Below are positions 18,189-25,833 of a DNA stretch of 64,000 nucleotides, piece after piece (position 1 is the stretch's first letter; the number at the start of each line of letters is the position of its first letter). The stretch comes from Prolixibacteraceae bacterium. GTDB taxonomy: Bacteria; Bacteroidota; Bacteroidia; Bacteroidales; Prolixibacteraceae. Below the pieces are notes generated by a model. The model was not told where the DNA came from. It ran no database searches and saw only the letters and a list, made by a program, of their open reading frames with translations. The position numbers were made by a program, and so were the translations under genes. The stretch is from NCBI GenBank assembly GCA_019459485.1, contig JAIBEZ010000022.1, forward strand, positions 1-64,000, written 5' to 3'.

Positions 18189-19475
18189 TTATGCCTCCAA
18201 TTCTTTAAACAGTTGCGAGGTTTTTCGTTTATAAATGCCAATTCCTGCAAGCATTGCGCCAATCAAAGTCGATACGATTCCGGGCAGGAACCCGATATAG
18301 AAATCAACCGGGGTGATGCGGGCGCGAATAATGGTGGGCATCATCATCGACGAACCTTTCATCGAATCGCCCAGATCTAATCCATAGGTTTGCATCAGCC
18401 AGGCGAAGAACAGACCGATGGCAGTACCAAAAACCGATCCGGCAATGCCAATCATTACCGATTCGTAAACCAGGGTTCGGTAAACCTGTTTTTTCTCTTC
18501 GCCCATGGCCAGCCGGATGCCAAATTCACCGTAACGGCGTATTCCCCCGAGCAATCCGGCATTCCACAAAACCAACGACATGGCCAGCATAAATACAAAG
18601 GTAATAATGGAACCCATCGTGTTCGACAAATCAACAAATTGCCCCATACTTCCTTGATCTTTGAGCGATAACATCACCGGGGCGTATTCATCATTTTCAA
18701 GATTTGGGAAATCGGACAAGAACTTTTCTTTTACATCTGCGGCTAGATCAGCCGAAAAGTAGCCTGAACCGAAAAGTCCGGTGATTTCGGTGGCAGCATC
18801 GTCCATGTCGAGCGCCAAACGAACATCTTCAATATCAGCAACTATGGTTCCTTTGTCCATTACCTGAACGCCAAACGAAAGCGTTCCGGCCAGGATAAAA
18901 TTATAGTAGCTCATAGCACCGTTCATCGTCGAACCAATCAGTGTGATTTTGTCGCCCGGATTTACGCCCAGCTTTTGCGAAAACAGTTCGCTTAGTACTA
19001 TTTCGCCTTTCATTTCAGGTAAACGTCCGCGCACCAACGATTTGGCCATGCCCATCCGCTCTGCTTCGCCCCCCTGACCAGTCGAAGCTGAAAACAGATC
19101 AACGCCGATTCCCAGGGCCGGACCTTGAGATTTCGTTTCGCCATTTTCATCAGGTGCGTCAATCAAACCGCCAAACTGGATGCGTTCCACCCATGCAACA
19201 TCAGGAAATTCCTGATTAAGTTTTTCTTTCAACGCGGTGGTTTCGAGCAGTGCCAGATCGGTTGGCATTTGGCTGATGTTTTCGGCAAATGATTTGGTCA
19301 CCACTTTCACATGCCCAAAACTCAATTTGGCATTCATCTCAATCGAATCGTTCATCAAACCGGTAATGTAGGCATGAAGAAAAACACTCATAGCCACGCC
19401 CACCGCAACGATGAGGATGGGCATCAGGCTGCGCCTTTTATCGCGTAACAATCCTTTCAATAGAAATCGTATCAT
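18189..19475 (-). CDS. FtsX-like ABC permease (MacB/LolE-type), second copy in operon
   Basis: A 428-residue permease with the MacB/LolC-type layout: one N-terminal helix (RRSLMPILIVAVGVAMSVFL), a large periplasmic domain (about 45-280), and three C-terminal helices in the FtsX domain (TFVFMLAMSLVLWNAG, YGEFGIRLAMGEEKKQV, ITPVDFYIGFLPGIVSTL). It starts in a 4-bp overlap with the upstream permease gene. With the partner permease and the ATPase it should form a mechanotransmission-type transporter that lifts a lipid-anchored substrate out of the inner membrane. It ends with a conserved-looking tail, KRKTSQLFKELEA. Confidence 0.9.
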   Translation of the reverse strand: MIRFLLKGLLRDKRRSLMPILIVAVGVAMSVFLHAYITGLMNDSIEMNAKLSFGHVKVVTKSFAENISQMPTDLALLETTALKEKLNQEFPDVAWVERIQFGGLIDAPDENGETKSQGPALGIGVDLFSASTGQGGEAERMGMAKSLVRGRLPEMKGEIVLSELFSQKLGVNPGDKITLIGSTMNGAMSYYNFILAGTLSFGVQVMDKGTIVADIEDVRLALDMDDAATEITGLFGSGYFSADLAADVKEKFLSDFPNLENDEYAPVMLSLKDQGSMGQFVDLSNTMGSIITFVFMLAMSLVLWNAGLLGGIRRYGEFGIRLAMGEEKKQVYRTLVYESVMIGIAGSVFGTAIGLFFAWLMQTYGLDLGDSMKGSSMMMPTIIRARITPVDFYIGFLPGIVSTLIGAMLAGIGIYKRKTSQLFKELEA

Positions 19476-20647
19476 TGTATTTTCCCCCTTAACGCTTCAG
19501 TTGGGTTCATTTTTGCAATGCGGCGTGCCGGCCAGTAACTTACCACCGAGGTGGTCAAAAGCACGATCAAAGTGGTTGAAAGTATCAATCCAACACTGTA
19601 AATCGGGTACATGGTTGGCGCAATGGCCATCCCAAATTCGCTGGTGTCCATTGGAATGGTGAAGCCAACTTTAGATTGCCAGATAAAGAACGGAATTCCG
19701 TAAACAGCAGCCAGAGCCGCAGCCAGCACTGCATGCATGGCCCCTTCTACGGTAAACAGAGTTACTACTTGCTGGCGGGTATATCCCAGGGCAACGTAGG
19801 TTCCAATCTCTTTTTGTCTGCGGAAAATGGATAAGATTTGTGTATCGAAAATGGCCAGCATAGCCAACAGCAACAGTATAAAATAGAAGACCGATTGTCC
19901 TTTGCTTTTTGTTTTGATCATGGCGTCAATTTCAGCGGTCAACTCTTTTTTGGTTTTTAGCCTGAAGTCTCCAACTGCGGGGCGGTTTTCTTCAGCATTG
20001 GCAAAGCTGAAAAGTGTGGCTTGTTCAGGAAGCAATAGCTTTTCCTGCATGGTTTCCAGGTTGATCCATACCTGGGCCACATCGATGGTGGGCACGGTGG
20101 TGGAGAAAATATCAACAATCTCAATTTCGGCTGCATCGAATGTGCCTTTGCTGTCGCGCCATCTCAAAACAACGCGGCTGCCTTTTTCCAGGTGGCTCGA
20201 ACGGGCCATCACCTCTCCAATAATGGCAGGAATGACGTCGGTCACCGAATCGAGTTTGTGCGTTGGTATTTTCAGCAAAGTTTGATTGGCCGGAATCCCT
20301 TTGATCATTGCCGGTTGCATTCGTCCCTGGGGGTAAATAGTTCCCTGCGCAAAAAGCATCGGCACCATTTCGCCTTTTTCAATTTCAGGCTTAAATTCAT
20401 TGGGGATTGGGGCATGGCTGTCGGTAATAGTAAATCCATCGTACGGGTCGTACTGGTTGTGCCAAAACTGGCCTTTGCCAATTTCCCATTGTTCCATATC
20501 GTTTTTGGCCTGATGGTCCCAGCCCACCAAAATTCCTTTCATCCAGATAATGACCACGAAGGAAAACGACAACACGATCACGTTCAACCATGTGCGTAAC
20601 CCCGCGCCTATCAGGTTTCGGAAAGCCAACTTAAATGCTATTTTCAT
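19472..20647 (-). CDS. FtsX-like ABC permease (MacB/LolC-type), first copy in operon
   Basis: A 391-residue permease with an N-terminal helix (LNVIVLSFSFVVIIWMKGIL), a periplasmic domain and three C-terminal helices. The FtsX hallmark SIFRRQKEIGTYVALGYTRQ and the end PARRIAKMNPTEALRG are present. Its sequence differs from the second permease, so the pair is probably a heterodimer like LolC/LolE. It lies 12 bp after the ATPase gene and overlaps the second permease by 4 bp. The periplasmic domain contains NQYDPYDGFTITDSHAPIP, which I do not recognise. Confidence 0.9.
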   Translation of the reverse strand: MKIAFKLAFRNLIGAGLRTWLNVIVLSFSFVVIIWMKGILVGWDHQAKNDMEQWEIGKGQFWHNQYDPYDGFTITDSHAPIPNEFKPEIEKGEMVPMLFAQGTIYPQGRMQPAMIKGIPANQTLLKIPTHKLDSVTDVIPAIIGEVMARSSHLEKGSRVVLRWRDSKGTFDAAEIEIVDIFSTTVPTIDVAQVWINLETMQEKLLLPEQATLFSFANAEENRPAVGDFRLKTKKELTAEIDAMIKTKSKGQSVFYFILLLLAMLAIFDTQILSIFRRQKEIGTYVALGYTRQQVVTLFTVEGAMHAVLAAALAAVYGIPFFIWQSKVGFTIPMDTSEFGMAIAPTMYPIYSVGLILSTTLIVLLTTSVVSYWPARRIAKMNPTEALRGKIQ

Positions 20648-20659
20648 ACTTGCATGGTT

Positions 20660-21358
20660 TTACTGGTTTATCCACTCTTCATGATCGACCAGGCCGTCTT
20701 TCAGGAAGATTTTACGTTTCAGGTAACCGATGACTTTTTCGTCGTGGGTAGCAAAAATGAACGTGGTTTTTAGTTCACGGTTCAGATTCAGCATGGTTTG
20801 CAGTATGTTGTGCGAGTTGGCTGCGTCGAGGTTTGCGGTAGGCTCGTCGGCCAGCACCAGCGAGGGCTTTTTAACCATGGCGCGGGCAATGGCCACACGC
20901 TGGCATTCTCCTCCGGAAAGTTGTGGCGGTTTCGATTTTACTTTGTCGGTCAGACCCACCCATTCCAGTGCATCCATCACCATTTTTTTGCGTTCGGCAG
21001 TGGTGTAATCGAGCAGTAATAATGGGAATTCGACATTTTCGAAAACCGTGTGTACCTGCAAAAGGTTGTAGCTCTGGAAAATAAAACCCAGACTCTCTTT
21101 GCGCAGTTTGGCCGACTCTTTTGAACTCAACTTGGAAATCGGTTTCCCAAGCACAACAGCTTCTCCTTCAGTAGGCATATCTAGCGATCCGATGATGTTG
21201 AGCAGCGTGGTTTTTCCGGAGCCGCTCGGACCTATAAGTCCCGCAAATTCACCGGTTCCAAAGTCCAGGTTAATTCCTTTGAGTGCGGTAAACTCACCCT
21301 TTCCCATGGGAAACCGTTTGATGAGCTGATTGATTTGAATGATGGCGGAGTTTTCCAT
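20660..21358 (-). CDS. LolD/MacB-type ABC ATP-binding protein
   Basis: A 232-residue ATPase of the LolD/FtsE/MacB group. Motifs are Walker A GPSGSGKTT, signature LSGGECQRVAIARAM and Walker B LVLADEPTANLD, with the typical early QSYNLLQVHTVFENVEFPL Q-loop region. It would drive the two FtsX permeases encoded just downstream. The gene begins 12 bp after the beta-barrel protein gene. Its small separate form, with permeases in two genes, is closer to LolCDE than to single-chain MacB. Confidence 0.93.
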   Translation of the reverse strand: MENSAIIQINQLIKRFPMGKGEFTALKGINLDFGTGEFAGLIGPSGSGKTTLLNIIGSLDMPTEGEAVVLGKPISKLSSKESAKLRKESLGFIFQSYNLLQVHTVFENVEFPLLLLDYTTAERKKMVMDALEWVGLTDKVKSKPPQLSGGECQRVAIARAMVKKPSLVLADEPTANLDAANSHNILQTMLNLNRELKTTFIFATHDEKVIGYLKRKIFLKDGLVDHEEWINQ

Positions 21359-21370
21359 AAACCAAATATT

Positions 21371-22636
21371 TTAATGATTGAATACTATCATAACTTGCAA
21401 ACCAGTTCCGGCGAAGAGGTTAATATCGTTGGCGGTGAGCGGTATTTTATAATGTTTGGGGTTGCTGAAACCCATGCAGTAAAGCGTAATATTCCTGAAC
21501 TGATGGTTCCATGTTACGATGTTATAAACCCCTTTATTAACCCAGTCGTAATAAACCATCGCGCTAAGGTTGTCGTTCAGGCTAAGCGGATAGTTTAGCG
21601 AAAGTGTGGAAAAAACAAGCGGTTCGTTGACGCGAAAAGGTTTTTCATCGTACGCAAACAGCAACTGTTCATAAATGACATTCAGCCCGTTACCTAATCC
21701 AAAAGTGTAATCGGTTCCAACACTTAGGGAGGTCTGATTGGTGAAATCGCCGACGTTTTTTGATTTATTGAGCCAGACTGCTTCGAACCAAAGCCCAACT
21801 CCCACATCCCACTTGCCGTCCAGACCGATGCGGTTTTCAGGAACCAGATCGTTTAAGGTCACCAATGTATCCAGACTATTCGTGTCCGATAATCGGTGAT
21901 GGTACGAAATTCCCATTTCACCCTTGGGGACGGGCGTTTGAAACCGACCGCCAAATTCGGGCTGTTGCTGACTGGTGTTGCCGATTTCCCAGGTTTTCGG
22001 ATTTTCGTTTCCGTAAAGAACCCACAGCCAAAGGTTGGCATTGTTCAGAAAATAGTAACGTCCCAAAACGCCCCAAACGCCATCGGTCAATTGCAAAGGG
22101 TCGCGCGGATCGAGTTGATCGAACCACATGAGCGGGCGGATCATCGATGCCGAACCAAAGTTGATTTTCTGCAAGCCAGCCCTGATTTCCAACTGTTCGG
22201 TGGAATATCGGGCCCATAACCGGTAAGGTTTGATGTTGCCGTTTGAGTAAAGCGAATCGAAAGGAAGGGTACCCATAGTTCCGTTCAGATTGGCCGAAGC
22301 TTCAAAATCGAACAGACTTTTCGATGGTTCGCCCAATTTGAAATTGAATTGTGGCAAATAACGCGCCCCGCACCAAAGTTGCAAATCGTTGTTCGGGTTG
22401 AAGTTGGCCCATGCCGATGCTTGCCCTTTAAATTCAAGGTTTTGTGCCATCAGATTTTGAACCGGGATAAGGTTAAATATCAATAATGTGCAACAGGTAG
22501 CGGCAGAGCCGCGAAATATTTGTAGCCAAAAGTCGGTAGAAAGCTGGGAAAGGTGCATCGCACCGAAACATCTATTCCCATCGCACGTCATCGGAAAATT
22601 CGAATAAATATTCATCGCTGAATCCAATTTTATCAT
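21371..22636 (-). CDS. outer-membrane beta-barrel protein with uncertain, repeat-altered N-terminus
   Basis: A predicted outer-membrane barrel: alternating aromatic and polar residues, many Trp/Tyr, and a final strand LFAGTGLQVMIVFNH. The core from QNLEFKGQASAWANFNP on is convincing. The first 60 or so codons are odd: the frame opens at 22636 with MIKLDSAMN, but residues around 25-50 are encoded by interspersed hairpin repeats (for instance FRGSAAT from the hairpin at 22500-22512). A short signal-like core LLIFNLIPVQNLMAQ precedes the mature part. The true start is therefore unclear and the repeat may have broken or replaced the original signal peptide. In context it could be the outer-membrane end of the LolD/FtsX/LolA-like export route. 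Confidence 0.75.
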   Translation of the reverse strand: MIKLDSAMNIYSNFPMTCDGNRCFGAMHLSQLSTDFWLQIFRGSAATCCTLLIFNLIPVQNLMAQNLEFKGQASAWANFNPNNDLQLWCGARYLPQFNFKLGEPSKSLFDFEASANLNGTMGTLPFDSLYSNGNIKPYRLWARYSTEQLEIRAGLQKINFGSASMIRPLMWFDQLDPRDPLQLTDGVWGVLGRYYFLNNANLWLWVLYGNENPKTWEIGNTSQQQPEFGGRFQTPVPKGEMGISYHHRLSDTNSLDTLVTLNDLVPENRIGLDGKWDVGVGLWFEAVWLNKSKNVGDFTNQTSLSVGTDYTFGLGNGLNVIYEQLLFAYDEKPFRVNEPLVFSTLSLNYPLSLNDNLSAMVYYDWVNKGVYNIVTWNHQFRNITLYCMGFSNPKHYKIPLTANDINLFAGTGLQVMIVFNH

Positions 22637-22705
22637 ATTACGGTGCGCTGCACCCTCTGTGTGTTTTACATTACCTGGCTACAAATATTATTGGTGCTCT
22701 GCACC
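22500..22705. repeat. cluster of four REP-like hairpins (GGTGC family)
   Basis: Four 13-bp hairpins with 5-bp stems and 3-nt loops lie at 22500-22512 (GCGGCAGAGCCGC), 22552-22564 (GGTGCATCGCACC), 22642-22654 (GGTGCGCTGCACC) and 22693-22705 (GGTGCTCTGCACC). The first two are followed by GAAATATTTGTAGCC and a relative, the last two are preceded by the inverted form, so they form two facing pairs, as REP doublets do. They span the start of the barrel gene and the end of the tetR-family gene. Confidence 0.75.
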
Positions 22706-23290
22706 TTTTTCGTGAGGCGAAATTCCGTAAGCAGAAAACCTTGTAAGTTCCATAATCAAATCCTGTGGATTTGGATAGATTTTGTTTAGGTATGTATCAT
22801 TCAGCAAGTCGCTGTATTTTTGGGTGAAATAGACGAAGAATTCGATGTTCAGGTCTTTGCGCAAAATTCCACGTTCTTGTGCCAACTTGAAATCGCCGAT
22901 CATTTCGGCCCAAACTGTTTGGGTTTTTTCTTCGATGTAATCTTTTAATCCTAATTCGGGGTTGGTATAAAAATCAGTGATGAACTCTTTACTGATTTCG
23001 TGAATTCCCTCTTTTTTCATTTGCAGCATTTGGCCAATCAACTCCGATGCAGAGGTAGTTTCATGTAAAACAGTTTTAAATGTTGATACTGAATCATCTA
23101 CGACAAAGTCGAATACAGCTTTGGCTAGCTCCAGTTTGTTGGCGAAAAATTTGTAGAAGGTCATTTTGCTGGTTTTAGCTTCCCGGCAAATCTCCTCAAT
23201 CGACACCCGTTTGAAACCGTGTTTCCAAAACAGAGTGCGCGCAGCCTGAATGATATCGAGGTATTTCTTGTTTTGTGAGATTTCTTCCAT
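22688..23290 (-). CDS. TetR-family transcriptional regulator
   Basis: A 200-residue TetR-type repressor when begun at ATG 23290 (MEEISQNKKYLDIIQAAR); a TTG at 23338 would lie upstream of the predicted transcription start and is rejected. The helix-turn-helix is LFWKHGFKRVSIEEICREAK then TSKMTFYKFFANKLELAK, close to the consensus. The ligand domain (about 60-200) is not recognisable. Its own promoter is overlapped by a perfect 10-bp inverted repeat, so it likely represses itself and the downstream barrel-LolD-FtsX-FtsX-LolA-like genes. The end of the gene overlaps a REP-like hairpin; the last residues, HEKGAEHQ, are repeat-encoded. Confidence 0.92.
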   Translation of the reverse strand: MEEISQNKKYLDIIQAARTLFWKHGFKRVSIEEICREAKTSKMTFYKFFANKLELAKAVFDFVVDDSVSTFKTVLHETTSASELIGQMLQMKKEGIHEISKEFITDFYTNPELGLKDYIEEKTQTVWAEMIGDFKLAQERGILRKDLNIEFFVYFTQKYSDLLNDTYLNKIYPNPQDLIMELTRFSAYGISPHEKGAEHQ

Positions 23291-23317
23291 GTTCTTCGGA
23301 TTGTTACAAAAACATGG

Positions 23318-23349
23318 CAAATATACGAATTGTATCAATATATAACAAA
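23318..23349 (-). promoter_or_regulatory. promoter of the tetR-family gene
   Basis: On the minus strand TTTG (23349-23346), 20 nt and TATATTTG (23325-23318) match the Bacteroidetes promoter pattern exactly. Predicted start near 23311, giving a leader of about 20 nt before the ATG at 23290. Confidence 0.75.
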
Positions 23350-23361
23350 AATCGTATATTT
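23319..23361. promoter_or_regulatory. TetR-type operator over the promoter
   Basis: AAATATACGA at 23319-23328 and TCGTATATTT at 23352-23361 are perfect 10-bp inverted repeats, 23 bp apart. One arm covers the -7 element, the other lies just upstream of the -33 element, as expected for an autorepressor. Confidence 0.7.
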
Positions 23362-23431
23362 TATTTGCAAAAAGTACAATTCTATCATGACTGTTTAACC
23401 AAACAGAAGGAGAGTCATTTATAAATGCAAA

Positions 23432-23451
23432 AGCCAGGAAAATTTCTGGCT
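23432..23451 (-). terminator. weak terminator after hicB
   Basis: A 6-bp stem (AGCCAG / CTGGCT, 8-nt loop) followed on the minus strand by TTTTGC, 22 bp past the hicB stop. The stem and T-run are short, so the call is weak. Confidence 0.4.
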
Positions 23452-23473
23452 ATGTTCTTTTGTGTGGCTGGCG

Positions 23474-23884
23474 TTAGCTGAAACGAACTGACAGTAGTTC
23501 GCTGCCAAGACGGTGCAAAGCCAGTTCTATTTTTTTTCGTTGTGGTTCGCGGGGCTTTTTAAGTCCCGTAGCGTAATGGTGAAGTTGCTTTTGGTTGATA
23601 CCTGTCAGGCGTTCGAGTGCGGGTTTAGTGAATACATTGGCGTAATAGCTCAGGATGCTTTGAACATCGTACCGATATTCAATTTCGTATTCGTCGTTAA
23701 TCAGCCATTCGGGAACCGAGGTTTGGCTTTTTTCGCGATTGTTAATCAGCAAACGTAAGCCTTCCAATATATTAGCCTTACACTCATCAAGGGTGTTACC
23801 GGCTCCATACACACCGTCAACATTGACGGCAAAACCGCCAAAATGATTTGAGCTTGCCCCAATTTCAACAATTAATTTTTCCAT
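23474..23884 (-). CDS. hicB: HicB-family antitoxin with C-terminal helix-turn-helix
   Basis: A 136-residue antitoxin. The N-terminal part (about 1-50, with IVEIGASSNHFGGFAVNVDG and TLDECKANILEGLRL) is the HicB RNase-H-like fold; the C-terminal part (about 85-130, ALERLTGINQKQLHHYATGL) is an XRE-type helix-turn-helix that would bind the operon promoter. It neutralises the HicA toxin. The gene lies 20 bp after hicA, in the toxin-first order common for HicAB. The long linker between the two parts is typical for Bacteroidetes forms. Confidence 0.88.
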   Translation of the reverse strand: MEKLIVEIGASSNHFGGFAVNVDGVYGAGNTLDECKANILEGLRLLINNREKSQTSVPEWLINDEYEIEYRYDVQSILSYYANVFTKPALERLTGINQKQLHHYATGLKKPREPQRKKIELALHRLGSELLSVRFS

Positions 23885-23904
23885 CGTCGTATTTTTTAGT
23901 AGGG

Positions 23905-24087
23905 TTATTTAAGCCCCATGCTTTTTGCAATTTTTTTCCTTAGAGGTTCGTACAACTCTTTGCTGCCGTGGTAAGGTACAGGTTGTGAAAGGATTCCGTC
24001 TTTTGTATAAAAATAATGGCTGCCTTCAGCATGGCTAAACTTCCATCCATTTCTTACAATCATTCTGTGAAACTCGGAATACTTCAT
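23905..24087 (-). CDS. hicA: HicA-family mRNA interferase toxin
   Basis: A 60-residue toxin with the double-stranded-RNA-binding-like HicA fold. The catalytic histidine is His24 in AEGSHYFYTK, after the usual RNGWKFSH, and the C-terminal LRKKIAKSMGL matches the family end. It cuts mRNA during translation when HicB is lost. Length is normal and no catalytic residue is missing, so the pair looks intact. It is the first gene of the two, behind a strong promoter. Confidence 0.9.
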   Translation of the reverse strand: MKYSEFHRMIVRNGWKFSHAEGSHYFYTKDGILSQPVPYHGSKELYEPLRKKIAKSMGLK

Positions 24088-24106
24088 TTAGCTATTTTTA
24101 ACCGGC

Positions 24107-24137
24107 CAAAGATATACAAATATATACCATTTGCAAA
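24107..24137 (-). promoter_or_regulatory. promoter of hicAB
   Basis: On the minus strand TTTG (24137-24134), 19 nt and TATCTTTG (24114-24107) match the Bacteroidetes promoter exactly. The predicted start is about 13 nt before the hicA ATG. Confidence 0.75.
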
Positions 24138-24146
24138 AGGGTTTTA

Positions 24147-25058
24147 TTAATCCACTTGATTTTCAACCAATGGTTGGTCGGTTACCGGTACACAAGCGAG
24201 TTGGTACTGTTCTGACCTTTTACTGTAATACCACCAAAGTGCAAGTATTGCAACTATCTGAAATAGAATCGAAAGAACAGAACCTTCGAAGCCAAACTTT
24301 CCACCGTTCCAGATGGTATCAGCCGTTCGCGATTGGGTGAAAAGCGAATATGTTACATGCCCACTCACATTAAATCCGAAGATTGTACCCTGAAAAAAGT
24401 TCCAACTGAAATGCAAGGCAATTGGTAGCCAAAGACTTTTGGTATAGATATAGGGTAACCCGAGGAGGATTCCGGCAAGGAAAATATTCCAAAAGGCCAA
24501 CCAAGAAAAATTGTTGTTAAAAATATGGCCTAGCGAAAACATTATTGCTGAAACTGGCAACGCTATCAGGCGATTCATTGACTTCATCAGGTTGTTCAGA
24601 ACATAACCACGTAAGAGCAATTCCTCGGAAAAAGCAACCAGTGCAAACAATCCGAACCCTAAAAAAATATTATCTGCCTCCACTTTTAGTCCCAACCAAT
24701 TTATTTCGCGAATTGAAACCAATGTCACAAATCCGGTTGCCATTATTAACGCGCCCAAGCCAAGGCCAAATAGCGTTTCATTAAGAATACCGCGGCGATT
24801 AAAACCCATGCTTTTGAAACTTTCTTCGTCAATAAATCGGCGGAATATTCTTACAACGACAATAGTTCCCGTTAGAGTGAACAGGGCACCAATGGTTTTC
24901 TGAACTGGACTTTCGTCGATACGATAGTTCGAAGGGTCGAGCCCTAAAACCATAGAACAAGCCAATTGGAATAATCCCACAATAACTATAAAAGCAGGCA
25001 GAATGAGTATAGTTCTCACCCATGGGCTGATTGAATCACTCGTTTTAGTTCGGTTCAT
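24147..25058 (-). CDS. CPBP-family intramembrane metalloprotease (CAAX protease-like)
   Basis: A 303-residue membrane protein with about eight helices. The CPBP/Abi motifs are Glu145-Glu146 in SEELLLRGYV, His178 in FSLGHIFNN and a third in LPIALHFSWNFFQG, so the metal-binding active site appears complete. These are Rce1-like membrane proteases or proteins linked to bacteriocin immunity and phage abortive infection; substrate is unknown. The gene overlaps the small upstream membrane-protein gene by 14 bp. Its tail (TDQPLVENQVD) is soluble. Confidence 0.88.
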   Translation of the reverse strand: MNRTKTSDSISPWVRTILILPAFIVIVGLFQLACSMVLGLDPSNYRIDESPVQKTIGALFTLTGTIVVVRIFRRFIDEESFKSMGFNRRGILNETLFGLGLGALIMATGFVTLVSIREINWLGLKVEADNIFLGFGLFALVAFSEELLLRGYVLNNLMKSMNRLIALPVSAIMFSLGHIFNNNFSWLAFWNIFLAGILLGLPYIYTKSLWLPIALHFSWNFFQGTIFGFNVSGHVTYSLFTQSRTADTIWNGGKFGFEGSVLSILFQIVAILALWWYYSKRSEQYQLACVPVTDQPLVENQVD

Positions 25059-25257
25059 TAGATTTAGGTCTATTTTTTTTCTCCTTGCTTTGAAGATTAA
25101 GAAAGAATGCGATGAAAATCAACAGGTACAATAGAATTGGTATTTTTATATATTCTATCGTTTTTATTTCCAAATAAATAAGTGACTTATTTATTGCAAA
25201 TATTATTAGAAACAGTGTCAAAACCGTTCCAATCGATTTTAAAATATTGATTATCAT
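25045..25257 (-). CDS. small two-helix membrane protein of unknown function
   Basis: A 70-residue protein with two hydrophobic segments (SIGTVLTLFLIIFAI and YIKIPILLYLLIFIAFFLNL) and a basic, soluble tail (QSKEKKNRPKSNEPN). The family is not recognised. It overlaps the CPBP protease gene by 14 bp, so it may be made with it and could be a partner or substrate. Small size leaves some doubt that it is real. Confidence 0.5.
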   Translation of the reverse strand: MIINILKSIGTVLTLFLIIFAINKSLIYLEIKTIEYIKIPILLYLLIFIAFFLNLQSKEKKNRPKSNEPN

Positions 25258-25272
25258 AGCTCTGTAATTATT

Positions 25273-25386
25273 TCATTCATATAAAATGTTGTAACGCGTT
25301 TGCATGTTCATCAACGTTTCCTGGTCAACCCCAATTGCAGCTTCAATAAGTAAAGCAAATTCAGTATTTACCAACCAAATACCTTG
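25273..25386 (-). pseudogene. remnant of a HigA-like XRE antitoxin
   Basis: The minus strand encodes an open stretch of 36 codons reading QGIWLVNTEFALLIEAAI, then GVDQETLMNMQTRYNILYE and stop. This resembles the helix after the helix-turn-helix in HigA-type antidotes (TEFALLLEAALG, LMNMQ.RYN). The frame is closed by TAG at 25387-25389, just where the repeat array begins, and no helix-turn-helix is left. It looks like a gene cut short by the repeat array or by a deletion. Confidence 0.5.
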
Positions 25387-25389
25387 CTA

Positions 25390-25670
25390 CCACTCGCCCT
25401 GTTGAGTTTTTTGCGCGTCCTGTTGGGTCGGAAGGCCGTCATGTAGTACTTATCGGCTTCATGTTGGCCGGTAAAACCGTCCTGTTGCATTTTTACGCCA
25501 TCCTGTTAAAGAGTGGAGTTGCACGAGTACATTTTTTCGCTGTCCTGTAAAAGAAGTTCCTTTTCCTGTTCAACAGGACGAGTACAAACAGTAACAGGAC
25601 GATCAAAAAAGCCTACTGGCAGTCGTAAAAACCTAACTGGACCCGCAAAAATTGAACAGGACGGCTCCGG
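25390..25670. repeat. 20-21 bp phased repeat array with an inverted second half (array 1)
   Basis: Core CCTGTTG-like strings begin at 25398, 25419, 25440, 25460, 25481, 25502, (degenerate 25523), 25544 and 25565, spaced 20 or 21 bp. At 25564-25578 a 15-bp palindrome, TCCTGTTCAACAGGA, turns the direction, and inverted cores follow at 25571, 25592, 25613, 25634 and 25654, again 20-21 bp apart. A T-rich or A-rich tract lies between cores. The array begins CCACTCGCCCTGTTGAG, which is almost the same as the beginning of the array at 47832. Confidence 0.85.
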
Positions 25671-25754
25671 CAACCAAATGTTTAACTTGATTTAAGAGCA
25701 TGGATGCTACCAACACAAAAAAACAATTAATAATTTAATTTTTTTCACATTTTC

Positions 25755-25768
25755 TGCAAACGTTTGCA
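25755..25768. promoter_or_regulatory. LacI-family operator (perfect palindrome)
   Basis: TGCAAACGTTTGCA is a perfect 14-bp palindrome with central CG, the classical form of a LacI-family site. It resembles the site in the susC-regulator gap. It lies about 111 bp upstream of the predicted transcription start of the MFS gene. Confidence 0.75.
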
Positions 25769-25833
25769 ATGCGGTTTTCTCTCTTTTATTGGTTGTTTTG
25801 CCTGATAAATAAGGCTTTTCGCTTGTTCAGGCA

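Noticed and set aside
25390-25670. CRISPR array
   Set aside because: The period is a constant 20-21 bp with no unique spacers of 30-40 bp, the direction flips in the middle, and no cas gene is near.
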